Shown here: piece after piece, positions 16,190 to 24,915 of the stretch
Layout: each line of letters begins with the position of its first letter
Numbering within the stretch: the first letter of the stretch is position 1
Origin: an uncultured Gammaproteobacteria bacterium
GTDB lineage: Bacteria; Pseudomonadota; Gammaproteobacteria; PS1; Pseudothioglobaceae
Assembly (NCBI GenBank): GCA_937899995.1
Contig: CALCCK010000045.1
Span: 1-33,494 of the forward strand
Length of the DNA: 33,494 bases
Reading direction: 5' to 3'
Notes under the pieces: generated by a model
What the model was told of the DNA's origin: nothing
The model's database searches: none
What the model saw: only the letters and a program-made list of their open reading frames with translations
Translations under genes and position numbers: made by a program

Positions 16190-17921
16190 CTATTTTAGGT
16201 ATTGTAATTACGAAAGTTGCGCCTTGTGATGAAGAAGATTTTAAAATTAAATTACCATCATAAGACCTAATAATACTCTGACTCAAGCTAAGGCCTAGTC
16301 CTAAGCCCTCGGTGCTGTTTAATAATTTATTGGTTTTAAATAGTTTAAATAAATTTTCTTCATCGTCAATGCCAGGTCCAGTATCTTTAACAGTAATCAT
16401 CACATTATTATCAACTTCGGTAGTAGAAAGGGTTAATTTTTTTAGTTTGTGTTGTTGACCACTCATAGCGCTAATTGCATTTTTACAAAGGTTAAGCAGC
16501 ACCTGATCAAATTCTACGTTACTCATATAAACTAACGGCAATTCACTCTCAAAAGATTGACTTACTACAACTTTATTCATGCTAATTTCATGATTAATTA
16601 ATTTAAGGACATTGGAAATTCGATTATTAATATTGACTGGTTCATGCTTGATTTTTTTAGTAGATAAAAATGAGCGAATATTGTTAATTACATCCACACA
16701 ATGATCTATTTTTTTACCAAGACTACTAACTACTTTAGCAATAGAATCATCTGACACTGTATCATTATTTTTGAGCAATTTCTCAATAACCTTAACATCA
16801 ATTTTTATAGAGGTAACTGGTTGTGCAATCTCATGAGCAATTTCAGAAAGTAGCTGGTCAACTGATCTAACTCTAGAAAGTCGCTCTAACTCAATTTTGT
16901 ATATATTAATTTTTTTCAGTCGCCTGTCTCTAATATACCAAATACTGGTAATCAGCAATATTAATACAAACAGCAAAAAATAGTAATACTTTTTTAATAA
17001 AATAAGTAGTATTGGATCTTTATAAATACTAATTTTATGTTTTTGTAATAATTGATGAATAACTTGATAATCTGCTACGTTTGTCCATTTAACAACATTG
17101 GATCGACCCGGGTATGTGTTAGATGACCACAATAATTTTTCAATTAAAGCAGTTAACTCTGGATCTGCCTTAGATGTTGCAGAAAACGACCACTCTGGTA
17201 CCAGATGGGTAGACAAAATATAAGGAAAACCAAGCTTAGCATCCAGCACTTTAATATCAGACAGTTGAATCCTTCCACTCTTACTTAACCTTTCTAACAC
17301 ACCTGTTCGAATCACACCTGCGTCTACCATTCTCTTATTAACAGCATCAACAATGTTGTCTTGTCTGCCTAAGAAATTAATCCGAGAAGAATCAGTATAG
17401 AGGTCGATGCCTTGTGATAATAAATAATCATAGCCTAGAATCCAGCCTCCTAGACCAACAGGATTAGCACCTGCAAATGACTTGCCTTTAAGGTCTTGTA
17501 TTGAGTTAATCTTTGTATTTTTTGCTGAGACAATAATTACCGAGCCAAACTTAGAAACCCCGAGACTATCCACCTTTGTTAGCAGAGGAATCACATCGCT
17601 TAAAAATTGCAGTTCAGCCGTTGTAACCGGCTGGGTAATCACATAATCAAGTTTATCTAATGAAACTAATTCCCGTAATAAAGCTACATTTTGTGCCTCA
17701 ATTATCAATAGATCAAAATGATAATTGGGCAATCTATCATTTAAAAAATCAATCGTTGGCTGCCATTTCTGATTAGCTACAGAGGTGCCTAAAAATGATT
17801 GTACTGCTATAGAAACTATTTTTTTAGGATGTGGAATGTGAATCTTAGCTATTGATGTATGTGAAACAATACCTAGCCACAAAGCTAAAAACAAGTTTAT
17901 TACAAAATAGCGATTCAACAT
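16179..17921 (-). CDS. Sensor histidine kinase with PhnD-like periplasmic domain (TtrS-like)
   Basis: 580 residues: signal peptide/first helix (1-25), a PhnD/SBP-type periplasmic sensor domain (about 30-290; KWQPTIDFLNDRLPNYHFDLL, GSVIIVSAKN, DLKGKSFAGANPVGLGGWILG, DAGVIRTGVLERL, PEWSFSAT), a transmembrane helix (about 308-330), a HisKA-type domain with phospho-His near 365 in SEIAHEIAQPV, and a catalytic domain with N box NLCKNAISAM, DTGPGIDDE and GLGLGLSLSQSI. This layout and the motif order are those of tetrathionate sensor TtrS (about 590 residues), but other oxyanion sensors of the same architecture exist, so the ligand is not settled. It starts seven bases after the M16 gene stop and overlaps the regulator gene. 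Confidence 0.87.
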   Translation of the reverse strand: MLNRYFVINLFLALWLGIVSHTSIAKIHIPHPKKIVSIAVQSFLGTSVANQKWQPTIDFLNDRLPNYHFDLLIIEAQNVALLRELVSLDKLDYVITQPVTTAELQFLSDVIPLLTKVDSLGVSKFGSVIIVSAKNTKINSIQDLKGKSFAGANPVGLGGWILGYDYLLSQGIDLYTDSSRINFLGRQDNIVDAVNKRMVDAGVIRTGVLERLSKSGRIQLSDIKVLDAKLGFPYILSTHLVPEWSFSATSKADPELTALIEKLLWSSNTYPGRSNVVKWTNVADYQVIHQLLQKHKISIYKDPILLILLKKYYYFLLFVLILLITSIWYIRDRRLKKINIYKIELERLSRVRSVDQLLSEIAHEIAQPVTSIKIDVKVIEKLLKNNDTVSDDSIAKVVSSLGKKIDHCVDVINNIRSFLSTKKIKHEPVNINNRISNVLKLINHEISMNKVVVSQSFESELPLVYMSNVEFDQVLLNLCKNAISAMSGQQHKLKKLTLSTTEVDNNVMITVKDTGPGIDDEENLFKLFKTNKLLNSTEGLGLGLSLSQSIIRSYDGNLILKSSSSQGATFVITIPKIDEK

Positions 17922-17928
17922 TTAATTA

Positions 17929-19218
17929 CTATATTGCTTTCCCAACACTCAAAACAATGAGTTTATCCATATCAATCAATCTTTTATAGGACTTTTGAAT
18001 GTCTTCAGCGCTAATACCCTTGATTTTATCGGTAAATCCAGATAGATAATCAAGCGGTAAATTGTAAAAACCAATAATTGATAAATAAGTTAATATGTTT
18101 GCATTACTGGCAGTTTCTAAAGCAAAGCCACCAATAATGTTATCTTTACCATCTTGCAATTGTTGCTGCGTCATTGGGTGAGTAATAAAATATTTCAATG
18201 TTCTAATGGCGATCTTTTTGGCCTCCTTGGTTTGTGAATTTTTGGTTTGCATGCGCATCATGAAAAAACCATTCGATTGCATTTTAGTGAAATAACTATA
18301 AGCCGAATAAGCCAAGCCTTTTTTCTCACGAATTTCATCACTGAGGATTGAGGTAAGTCCGCTACCACCAAAAATATGATTACCTAAGTACAAAGGATAA
18401 TAATCAGGATGCGAGCGATTAATACCGGCTTGACCGATAAGTAAGTGCGTTTGTTTTGATGGGAATTCAATATGAATGGTTTGCAGTTGCTCGAGTGGTA
18501 ACACGATTGAATTGACTTTGGCTTTTTTCCCAACATTTAGTCCATGAGAGATCTGCCTAGCAATTTGTTTGGCTTGCACTTTACTGATGTCACCCACCAA
18601 AGCAATGGTGAGATTTTTAGCCACATAATACTGTTGGTAATGGCGCTTTATGTCTTTAAGTGATATTTGACTAATGGTTTCTTGAGTGCCAATTTTGGGG
18701 TGAGCATAAGGGTGATCAGAAAATACTGCTTGATTAAAAGCCAGTGATGCCACACTGGCTGGCGACTGCTTAGCCGCTTCAATAGCACGTAAAGTTTGAC
18801 GCTTTTCTCGTGTTAAATAAGTTTGCTCAAAACTAGGCTGGGCAATCACCTCAGTAAAAATATTAAGGGATTTTTTTAAGATCGGTTGTCGCGTTAGTGT
18901 GCGTAAAGACACGATCGACATATCTTTAAGTGAACTGGTCGAGAACTGTGCACCGACTGCTTCAAACGCATTGATAATTTGCTCTTCATTATGATACTGA
19001 GTGGCTGTACCGAATAGCGCACTGGTGAGTGATGCCAAGCCAAATTGATCACCGTCTCTAGAGGCGGCGGCATCAAAATTGAGCTGAATATCCAATATTG
19101 GCAAGCCCTTAGTTTGTGCGAAAAATACTTTGGCGCCTTCAGGGGTTGTCCAATGTTTAATATCAAGCTCGGCTTGAGCGGAACTTACGAATAACAGTAA
19201 TAAGACTAAAACTCTCAT
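17929..19218 (-). CDS. M16 family peptidase-like protein, non-catalytic partner
   Basis: 429 residues with a signal peptide (MRVLVLLLLFVSSAQA). It keeps the M16 fold landmarks such as LDIQLNFDAAASRDGDQFGLASLTSALF, the DHPYAHPKIGT segment, YYVAKNLTIALVGDIS and IFGGSGLTSILSDEIREKKGLAYSAYSYF, but the zinc motif HxxEH is absent (LASLTSALF stands in its place). Such proteins pair with an active M16 subunit to form the closing half of a peptidase chamber. The upstream active M16 gene overlaps it by four bases. The R/Y pair in its C-terminal half is retained, as expected for the substrate-binding partner. Confidence 0.9.
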   Translation of the reverse strand: MRVLVLLLLFVSSAQAELDIKHWTTPEGAKVFFAQTKGLPILDIQLNFDAAASRDGDQFGLASLTSALFGTATQYHNEEQIINAFEAVGAQFSTSSLKDMSIVSLRTLTRQPILKKSLNIFTEVIAQPSFEQTYLTREKRQTLRAIEAAKQSPASVASLAFNQAVFSDHPYAHPKIGTQETISQISLKDIKRHYQQYYVAKNLTIALVGDISKVQAKQIARQISHGLNVGKKAKVNSIVLPLEQLQTIHIEFPSKQTHLLIGQAGINRSHPDYYPLYLGNHIFGGSGLTSILSDEIREKKGLAYSAYSYFTKMQSNGFFMMRMQTKNSQTKEAKKIAIRTLKYFITHPMTQQQLQDGKDNIIGGFALETASNANILTYLSIIGFYNLPLDYLSGFTDKIKGISAEDIQKSYKRLIDMDKLIVLSVGKAI

Positions 19219-20561
19219 TTCACCCCCTGTGGGATTAACTCAACTGAATTAGCATCATCAAAATTAAGATATTGTTTGGCCATTGCTGAAACTTCAGTTG
19301 TACTAATGCTGTTCATGTTGCCCACATAAGTAAACATTTTATCAATACCTAAACCCACCGTTGAAAGCATACCCAGATAATAAGATTGAGTGGATATTTG
19401 ATCTTGCTCAAAGATAAAATCAGCCTCGAGCTGTGCTTTGGTGCGAGACAACTCTCCTTGAATGAAGTTGGGGTTATTGATTAACTCAGCCACTTGGGCT
19501 TTAATGGCTGTGAGTACCGTGTCATTACTCACGCCATTAGCCGGAATAAAGCTAAGCGTGAACAAGGTGTCATATTTATCATATAGGCGATAACCTACGC
19601 CGATGCTAGATGCGATTTGCTGGTTTCTCATCAATGACTTGGATAATCCATTATCAAGCACATAGGCTAGCATTTCTAAAGTGTAGGCGGTTTTTTCCTT
19701 ATCAACTGTATTTAAACTTGGCACAGGGAATGACAACACATAAAAAGGCAGCTTAGCCTTAAGTTTTAACACTCTAGCATTACCCTTCAGTGTAATTGCG
19801 GTTCGATCTGATGGTTTAATATTTGGATTAAAAGCATAATCACCAAAATATTGTTTGGCCAAAGCAACAACTTCGACAGGATTCACATCACCCACCACAA
19901 CCAGTGTGGCGTTATTAGGGGCGTAATATTTCTCATACCAAACCCTAAGGTCATTTAGGCTATAGGTTTCTATGTCTTGTTGAAAACCAATCACTGGTGA
20001 GTGATATGCGCCTTTTTCGTCAAATGAGATCAAACGTAAATTTTCATAAACTTTTGAATTAGGCTTGTCCTCCACACGCATGCGTCGCTCTTCAATCACC
20101 ACTTGTCGTTCTTTAGCGAGTTCTTGATTAGAAAAAGTAAGATTGCGCATACGATCTGCTTCCATCTTGATAGCCAACTCTAGCTTAGATTTGTGCATTT
20201 TTTGATAATAAGCGGTAAAGTCTTTTGAGGTAAAGGCATTTTCATCACCACCATTCCTGGCAATAATTTGTGAAAACTCACCTGATTTATAAGTGCGAGT
20301 ACCTTTAAACATCATGTGTTCTAACATATGGGAAACGCCAGTTGTAGGACGTGATTCGTCACTGGCACCAACTTTATACCAAAGCTGGGAGATAAACACC
20401 GGTGCACGTCGATCAATCTTAACAACAATTTTCAGTCCATTATCTAATGTTGCTTGGGTAACGCCTTGTTGAATCATTACATCGACATAGGCCTTGCCTA
20501 TGTCGGAATTAGAAAATGCACTTATGGACAAACCAAAGAATAGTAAAATTAATGCTTTCAT
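19215..20561 (-). CDS. M16 family zinc metallopeptidase, catalytic subunit (periplasmic)
   Basis: 448 residues, signal peptide (about 1-17), zinc motif HMLEH (H78, E81, H82) in TTGVSHMLEHMMFKGT, the downstream glutamate region ELAKERQVVIEERRMR that supplies the third ligand, GGDENAFTSKDFTAYYQKM, and YAPNNATLVVVGDVNP. These peptidases cut unfolded or short peptides in a closed two-subunit chamber. Its partner gene follows with a four-base overlap. A TATAAT ends ten bases upstream of its ATG on the minus strand, which predicts a nearly leaderless transcript. It is the first gene of a four-gene unit that also holds the TtrS/TtrR-like pair. Confidence 0.93.
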   Translation of the reverse strand: MKALILLFFGLSISAFSNSDIGKAYVDVMIQQGVTQATLDNGLKIVVKIDRRAPVFISQLWYKVGASDESRPTTGVSHMLEHMMFKGTRTYKSGEFSQIIARNGGDENAFTSKDFTAYYQKMHKSKLELAIKMEADRMRNLTFSNQELAKERQVVIEERRMRVEDKPNSKVYENLRLISFDEKGAYHSPVIGFQQDIETYSLNDLRVWYEKYYAPNNATLVVVGDVNPVEVVALAKQYFGDYAFNPNIKPSDRTAITLKGNARVLKLKAKLPFYVLSFPVPSLNTVDKEKTAYTLEMLAYVLDNGLSKSLMRNQQIASSIGVGYRLYDKYDTLFTLSFIPANGVSNDTVLTAIKAQVAELINNPNFIQGELSRTKAQLEADFIFEQDQISTQSYYLGMLSTVGLGIDKMFTYVGNMNSISTTEVSAMAKQYLNFDDANSVELIPQGVK

Positions 20562-20570
20562 ATTTCAATC

Positions 20571-20576
20571 ATTATA
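20571..20576 (-). promoter_or_regulatory. Minus-strand -10 box for the M16-TtrSR unit
   Basis: ATTATA on the plus strand is TATAAT on the minus strand (20576-20571). The expected transcript start near 20564 is only about three bases before the ATG at 20561, so the mRNA would be leaderless or nearly so. The divergent ftsY start is at 20587, leaving only 25 bases between the two coding regions; promoter parts for the M16 gene must overlap the start of ftsY. Confidence 0.5.
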
Positions 20577-20586
20577 GCCACAAGCC

Positions 20587-21534
20587 TTGTTTAATTTTTT
20601 TAAAAAAGATAAATCTCTAGTAGAAAAAAATCCTGCTTCACTGAAAGAGCGCTTAGTCAAATCAAGACAAAAACTTGGATCTGGTTTGTCTACATTATTG
20701 TTAGGCAAAAAAGAAATTAATGATGACCTGCTTGATGAGTTAGAAACTTTACTCATTACTGCTGATATTGGTATTAATACCACTGACAAGGTGCTAGAAA
20801 GTGTACGCAAAAATACCTCTAGAAAATCACTTAAAGATTCAGATAGTTTGTATCAATTTTTAAAAGATGAATTAGAAAGTCTGCTGATTGAAGACAACCA
20901 ACTCAATACTGATATTAATGAAACTTTTGTGATTTTAGTCGTGGGTATCAATGGCGCTGGAAAAACCACCACCATTGGTAAGTTGGCCAAATTATTTCAA
21001 AATCAAGGCAAGTCGGTGATGTTAGCTGCGGGCGATACCTTTCGTGCAGCAGCAGTCGAACAACTCAAGATTTGGGGTGAGCGCAATGAAGTACCGGTTG
21101 TCGCTCAAGCCACTGGCGCTGATGCAGCCTCGGTAATTTATGATGCATACGAGTCAGCCAAAGCCAAAAATATTGATATTTTGATCGCTGATACTGCCGG
21201 AAGATTGCATACGCAAGGCAATCTGATGCAAGAGTTAGAGAAGATCAAGCGTGTTTTGAAAAAGCACAATGAAAATGCACCGCATGAAACCATGCTGGTA
21301 ATTGATGGTGGTTCTGGGCAAAATGCAGTTAATCAAGCAATCGAATTTAACAAAGCCATCAAGCTCAGTGGTATCAGTATCACCAAGCTTGATGGCACTG
21401 CTAAAGGCGGTGTATTGTTTGCCATCTCTGATGAGTTAAATTTACCGATTCGTTATATTGGTGTCGGTGAAGGTATTAATGATCTTAAGCCGTTTAACGC
21501 TAATGAGTTTGTTGATGCTTTATTTAGTGAGTAA
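20587..21534 (+). CDS. ftsY: Signal recognition particle receptor FtsY
   Basis: FtsY docks SRP-ribosome complexes at the inner membrane. 315 residues with the NG domain: an N domain with LKERLVKSRQKLGSGLSTLL and LLDELETLLITADIG, G1 GINGAGKTTTIGKLA (from about 120), DTFRAAAVEQL, DTAGRL, TKLDGTAKGG and the closing GVGEGINDLKPF. It lacks the long acidic A domain of E. coli FtsY, as in many compact genomes. The start is TTG, giving MFNFFKKDK, the usual FtsY beginning; no other start codon suits and no Shine-Dalgarno sequence is evident. It is not in an ftsYEX cluster. Its 3' end overlaps the convergent dehydrogenase gene by 11 bases. Confidence 0.95.
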   Translation: MFNFFKKDKSLVEKNPASLKERLVKSRQKLGSGLSTLLLGKKEINDDLLDELETLLITADIGINTTDKVLESVRKNTSRKSLKDSDSLYQFLKDELESLLIEDNQLNTDINETFVILVVGINGAGKTTTIGKLAKLFQNQGKSVMLAAGDTFRAAAVEQLKIWGERNEVPVVAQATGADAASVIYDAYESAKAKNIDILIADTAGRLHTQGNLMQELEKIKRVLKKHNENAPHETMLVIDGGSGQNAVNQAIEFNKAIKLSGISITKLDGTAKGGVLFAISDELNLPIRYIGVGEGINDLKPFNANEFVDALFSE

Positions 21535-22516
21535 TTTGAGTAATTACTAACTTACCAATCATCTCACGCTTTTCAATAATCGCGTGTGCTCTAACAATGT
21601 TTTCTAAATTAATTGGGCTCAGCTGATGTGTTGCTGTGGTTACTACTTTTCCACTATCGACCAAGCTTGCCACTTCGTTTAACAATTCATGCTGTTTTAT
21701 AAGATCGTTTGTTGCGAACATAGAACGAGTAAACATCATTTCCCAGACCAGGGTAATACTTTTAGCCTTAAGTAAATTAATGTTGTAGTCTTTGCCCGCA
21801 TTAGCCAACAAGCAAATACTTCCTTGTGGTGCAATCAACTCAGCCATGGTTTCAAAATATTCGTCTGGGTCACCCATACAAAGAATAAAGTTAGGCGCTT
21901 CAAGGTTATTGTCTTTAAATTGCCCTACAAGATCATGATGATCAATCACTACATCAGCACCCATTTGTTTGCACCAGTCTTTAGATTCTGTACGGGAAGC
22001 TGTGGCAATAATATTGATACCAACCACTTGTTTAGCGAATTGGATCGCCATAGAGCCCACGCCACCAGCAGCACCGATTAATAATAAAGTTTTATCTTGG
22101 TCTGATTTGGTAATTTTTAAACGATCGAATAATGATTCCCAAGCGGTAATACTGGTGAGTGGTAAAGCTGCCACTTGATCATAACTAAGAGAGGCTGGTT
22201 TACGACCAACAATACGCTCATCCACCAGTTGATGAGTGGCGTTAGAGCCATCTCGAGTCATGTCACCAGCATAAAAAACCTCATCGCCCACATTAAACAA
22301 TGATGTTTTGTCGCCCACTGCGCGCACAATACCACAAGCATCAAAGCCTAGAATAACGGGTGAGGCTTGTTTATTGGTAACGGTTTGTTTAACCTTGGTG
22401 TCTATGGGGTTGATTGAAATCGCACGAATCTCAACCAAAAGATCGTGCGCTAATGGCGAATCTATTTCTTTTTCAAACTCAATAAAATCAACACCATTAA
22501 ACCCGATTGCCTGCAT
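21524..22516 (-). CDS. Zinc-type alcohol dehydrogenase/quinone oxidoreductase family protein
   Basis: 330 residues of the medium-chain dehydrogenase/reductase superfamily. Visible motifs: the N-terminal GroES-like domain with LLVEIRAISINPIDTKVKQ and LGFDACGIVRAVG, FNVGDEVFYAGD, a cofactor-binding GAAGGVGSMAIQFAKQ (about 147-162) and the C-terminal HQLSPINLENIVRAHAIIEKREMIGKLVI. It lacks the cysteine and histidine ligands of true zinc alcohol dehydrogenases in the usual places, so it is closer to NADPH:quinone reductases; the subfamily resembles TIGR02817 (adh_fam_1) as I recall it. Substrate unknown. Last gene of the hemC unit. Confidence 0.88.
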   Translation of the reverse strand: MQAIGFNGVDFIEFEKEIDSPLAHDLLVEIRAISINPIDTKVKQTVTNKQASPVILGFDACGIVRAVGDKTSLFNVGDEVFYAGDMTRDGSNATHQLVDERIVGRKPASLSYDQVAALPLTSITAWESLFDRLKITKSDQDKTLLLIGAAGGVGSMAIQFAKQVVGINIIATASRTESKDWCKQMGADVVIDHHDLVGQFKDNNLEAPNFILCMGDPDEYFETMAELIAPQGSICLLANAGKDYNINLLKAKSITLVWEMMFTRSMFATNDLIKQHELLNEVASLVDSGKVVTTATHQLSPINLENIVRAHAIIEKREMIGKLVITQITH

Positions 22517-22533
22517 GAAGGCATTATAAGGTA

Positions 22534-23202
22534 TTACTGGCGAGTATTTTGTTCAATACGCAACATTGCCAACATCATTACAAACATAATGAAAATACCT
22601 AAAGCCACCGCCGCCATATTTAAAGTGATAAATCCTGTTACCTTTTGCGCCTTTACAGAATTCATTTTCAATAAATTTCTTTGTGTTTGAAGATTGACCT
22701 GTGTAGAGAATTCTTGATCATGCCACTTAAGAAAATCATCAATATCAATTTGATGGTTGTTTGTATTGATTAATTGTGGGGTTAGCTCTGCTAATGAAGT
22801 GGCATAAGCCAATTGAAGCTCTTTAGAATAAGCACTTGTTTTAATTTTAACTAAAATTTCTACACGATCTCGAAGATTAACCTTACTAACAACACTATCT
22901 GGCAACTGTTTTAAACTATTAACAATGGTATCTATATGTGTATTAAATATCGGGATATTGACGTCCCCTGCATTGAAAGTTGCGGTTACTGTTTCATCAA
23001 TACTTAAAGGTTGAGTATCGACTGGATTTTTATATTGAGAAAAATTAATAATAGGTGTATTAATTTTATCACTGACTTTGGCATTGAGTTTCTCATAACT
23101 AACGAGCCCCAATATTACAACCGCTGTCAATGAAATAATTGCAAACAATAAACCAATTCGTTGCACAATCATAAAAAAGTTCTTTTCTAAAAATCTCAAC
23201 AT
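22534..23202 (-). CDS. Unknown protein with two transmembrane helices and a periplasmic domain
   Basis: 222 residues that I do not recognise. A hydrophobic segment near residues 12-34 (GLLFAIISLTAVVILGLVSY) and another near 193-215 (TLNMAAVALGIFIMFVMMLAML) flank about 155 mostly polar residues expected to be outside the cytoplasm. That part contains INTPIINFSQYKN, two segments around LKQLPDSVVSKVNLRDRVEILVKIKTSA, and DIDDFLKWHDQEFSTQVN. No cysteines or metal motif stand out. It lies between the pterin dehydratase (six bases upstream) and the dehydrogenase (17 bases downstream) in the same operon. Confidence 0.75.
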   Translation of the reverse strand: MLRFLEKNFFMIVQRIGLLFAIISLTAVVILGLVSYEKLNAKVSDKINTPIINFSQYKNPVDTQPLSIDETVTATFNAGDVNIPIFNTHIDTIVNSLKQLPDSVVSKVNLRDRVEILVKIKTSAYSKELQLAYATSLAELTPQLINTNNHQIDIDDFLKWHDQEFSTQVNLQTQRNLLKMNSVKAQKVTGFITLNMAAVALGIFIMFVMMLAMLRIEQNTRQ

Positions 23203-23208
23203 ACTAAA

Positions 23209-23496
23209 TTACCTATTATTCATTTGATTAAAAATTTCATCCATCTTCGCTGCTAATTCAGAATCTAATTGGGTTATGCAGCCTTCGCTATGAGTGGTTA
23301 AATCAACAGTAACGGTTTTGTAAACATTAGACCATTCAGGATGGTGATTCATTTTTTCGGCCACAATTGCAGCTTGTGCCATAAAACCAAAAGCTTGAAC
23401 AAAATTATCTAAGACAAAAACTCGATGAAGTTTTTTATCAAGGATTGTCCAATCTGGTAATTGTTTTAAGGCTTGTTGATCAATCGGTGTTGGCAT
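23209..23496 (-). CDS. Pterin-4a-carbinolamine dehydratase
   Basis: 95 residues with the family's core: W near the start followed by LHRVFVLDNFVQAFGFMAQAAIVAEKMNHHPEWSNVYKTVTVDLTTHSEGCITQLDSELAAKMDEI. The HHPEW motif supplies the catalytic histidines and the HSEGCIT the second part of the active site. The enzyme recycles 4a-hydroxy-tetrahydropterin; in bacteria without phenylalanine hydroxylase it may act in molybdopterin or other pterin repair. It begins two bases after the hemC stop. No phhA lies in the window. Confidence 0.93.
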   Translation of the reverse strand: MPTPIDQQALKQLPDWTILDKKLHRVFVLDNFVQAFGFMAQAAIVAEKMNHHPEWSNVYKTVTVDLTTHSEGCITQLDSELAAKMDEIFNQMNNR

Positions 23497-23498
23497 TA

Positions 23499-24413
23499 CT
23501 ATCCTTTTAAAATATCCTTAGCACCTAATGAAATCAGCTTATCGGCCAATGTTACACCAAGCTGTTCTGATTCATCAATAGGTCCACTAACTTGCTCTTT
23601 TAAAATAACGCCAGTATCTACATTACCCACCAAACCCGTTAAAGTGATTTGGTCATTTTCAATGGTAGAAAAACCTGCAATCGGTACTGAGCATCCACCT
23701 TCAAGGCGTGCATTCATAGCACGCTCACAGGTAATTCTATAAGAGGTTTCAGTGTCAATTAAAGGGGCGATTAAATCTAGAATTTCTTGATCATTTTCAC
23801 GAATTTCAATACCAACTGCACCTTGACCAATGGCTGGTAATGATTGTTCGGCTGGAATTTGTTGCTTAATACGATCTTCAAACTTTAGACGGATCAAGCC
23901 CGCACAAGCTAAAATAATCGCATCATATTCACCATCATCAAGTTTTTGCAATCGAGTATTCACGTTACCACGTAAATCAAGTATTTCTAAATCAGGCCGA
24001 ATGGCTTTGAGCTGCACAATCCGACGCATAGAACAAGTACCAACCTTTGCGCCTTGTGGTAGGTCGTTAATACTGTCAAAATTATTTGATACAAATGCAT
24101 CAAATGGATTTTCACGTTTAAGTATGGCGCCGAGTTCAAACCCTGGCGGGATTTCATAAGGCACATCTTTCATTGAATGCACAGCAATATCTGCAACACC
24201 TTCCATCATTCCGACTTCAAGCTCTTTAATAAACAAACCTTTGCCGCCAATTTTAGACAGAGGGGAATTGAGTATTTGATCACCTTTTGTAGTCATCTTA
24301 ACCAGCTCAACATTTAGGCCGGGGTGGTGGTGTTCTAATCTGGCTTTAACATGCTCAGCTTGCCATAAGGCTAGTGGGCTTTTACGTGTTGCAATTTTTA
24401 AGGTTTTATTCAT
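23499..24413 (-). CDS. hemC: Porphobilinogen deaminase (hydroxymethylbilane synthase)
   Basis: Polymerises four porphobilinogen units into hydroxymethylbilane in heme synthesis. I use [27 protein letters not shown] at 24413 as the start because it is the family's normal beginning; the ORF-track start at 24500 lies in the divergent gene. This gives 304 residues. Motifs: [71 protein letters not shown] and [12 protein letters not shown], where C241 carries the dipyrromethane cofactor. It heads a minus-strand unit and is divergent from the thioredoxin-like gene, with only 22 bases between starts. hemD is not adjacent. Confidence 0.96.
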   Translation of the reverse strand: MNKTLKIATRKSPLALWQAEHVKARLEHHHPGLNVELVKMTTKGDQILNSPLSKIGGKGLFIKELEVGMMEGVADIAVHSMKDVPYEIPPGFELGAILKRENPFDAFVSNNFDSINDLPQGAKVGTCSMRRIVQLKAIRPDLEILDLRGNVNTRLQKLDDGEYDAIILACAGLIRLKFEDRIKQQIPAEQSLPAIGQGAVGIEIRENDQEILDLIAPLIDTETSYRITCERAMNARLEGGCSVPIAGFSTIENDQITLTGLVGNVDTGVILKEQVSGPIDESEQLGVTLADKLISLGAKDILKG

Positions 24414-24435
24414 GCTTTGTATTAAAATAGGGTAA

Positions 24436-24915
24436 ATGATTCGATACGGTTTACTTTTTTTACTATTGTTTACACATGTCAGTATAGCTGAAGAGCTCAC
24501 CCTACCAGTTGCAAAAGACTTTTTAATGGATTCTCAAAAAGTCTGGGAACAAAAGATACCTATTTTAATAATGTTTTCTATCCCTGATTGCTCATATTGT
24601 GAAAAAATTAAAGAAGATGTTTTAAGCCCAATGGCAACAATGGATGAATATAACGAAAAAATTATCATTCGCCACATTGATGCGCAAAGTTTTGATGAGC
24701 TTAATAATTTTTACAATGAAGAAATCACACATAACGAATTTGCTTTTAAGTATGCGGTTAACTTTTTTCCAACAGTTATTCTAGTTGACAATTATGGTTC
24801 AACCCTGGGTAAAATCATCGGTGTGCCTAGTGAAGAGTTGTATTGGACTGACCTAGACGAGATGATTGAAAAATCAACTAAAAAATTACATCAACGAATG
24901 AGTGCAACATTATGA
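24436..24915 (+). CDS. Secreted thioredoxin-fold protein (SoxW/DsbD-C-like)
   Basis: 159 residues with a Sec signal peptide (about 1-18, ending VSIA) and a thioredoxin fold: [20 protein letters not shown] with a CxxC pair (C52, C55) and the cis-proline at about 112 in [10 protein letters not shown]. Such periplasmic proteins reduce or isomerise disulfides; in sulfur oxidisers SoxW-type members keep Sox carrier proteins in the reduced state, but no sox gene is in this window, so that role is inference. A short AGGG precedes the ATG. Its stop overlaps the argH start (ATGA, four bases). Confidence 0.85.
   Translation: MIRYGLLFLLLFTHVSIAEELTLPVAKDFLMDSQKVWEQKIPILIMFSIPDCSYCEKIKEDVLSPMATMDEYNEKIIIRHIDAQSFDELNNFYNEEITHNEFAFKYAVNFFPTVILVDNYGSTLGKIIGVPSEELYWTDLDEMIEKSTKKLHQRMSATL

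Noticed and set aside
16179-17921. Phosphonate ABC transporter binding protein (PhnD)
   Set aside because: The PhnD-like fold is only the sensor part; the same chain has a transmembrane helix, phospho-His box and ATP-binding domain, and no transporter genes are near.
24414-24500. Upstream extension of hemC to the ORF-track start
   Set aside because: It overlaps the divergent thioredoxin-like gene and its signal peptide; HemC proteins begin at [15 protein letters not shown].
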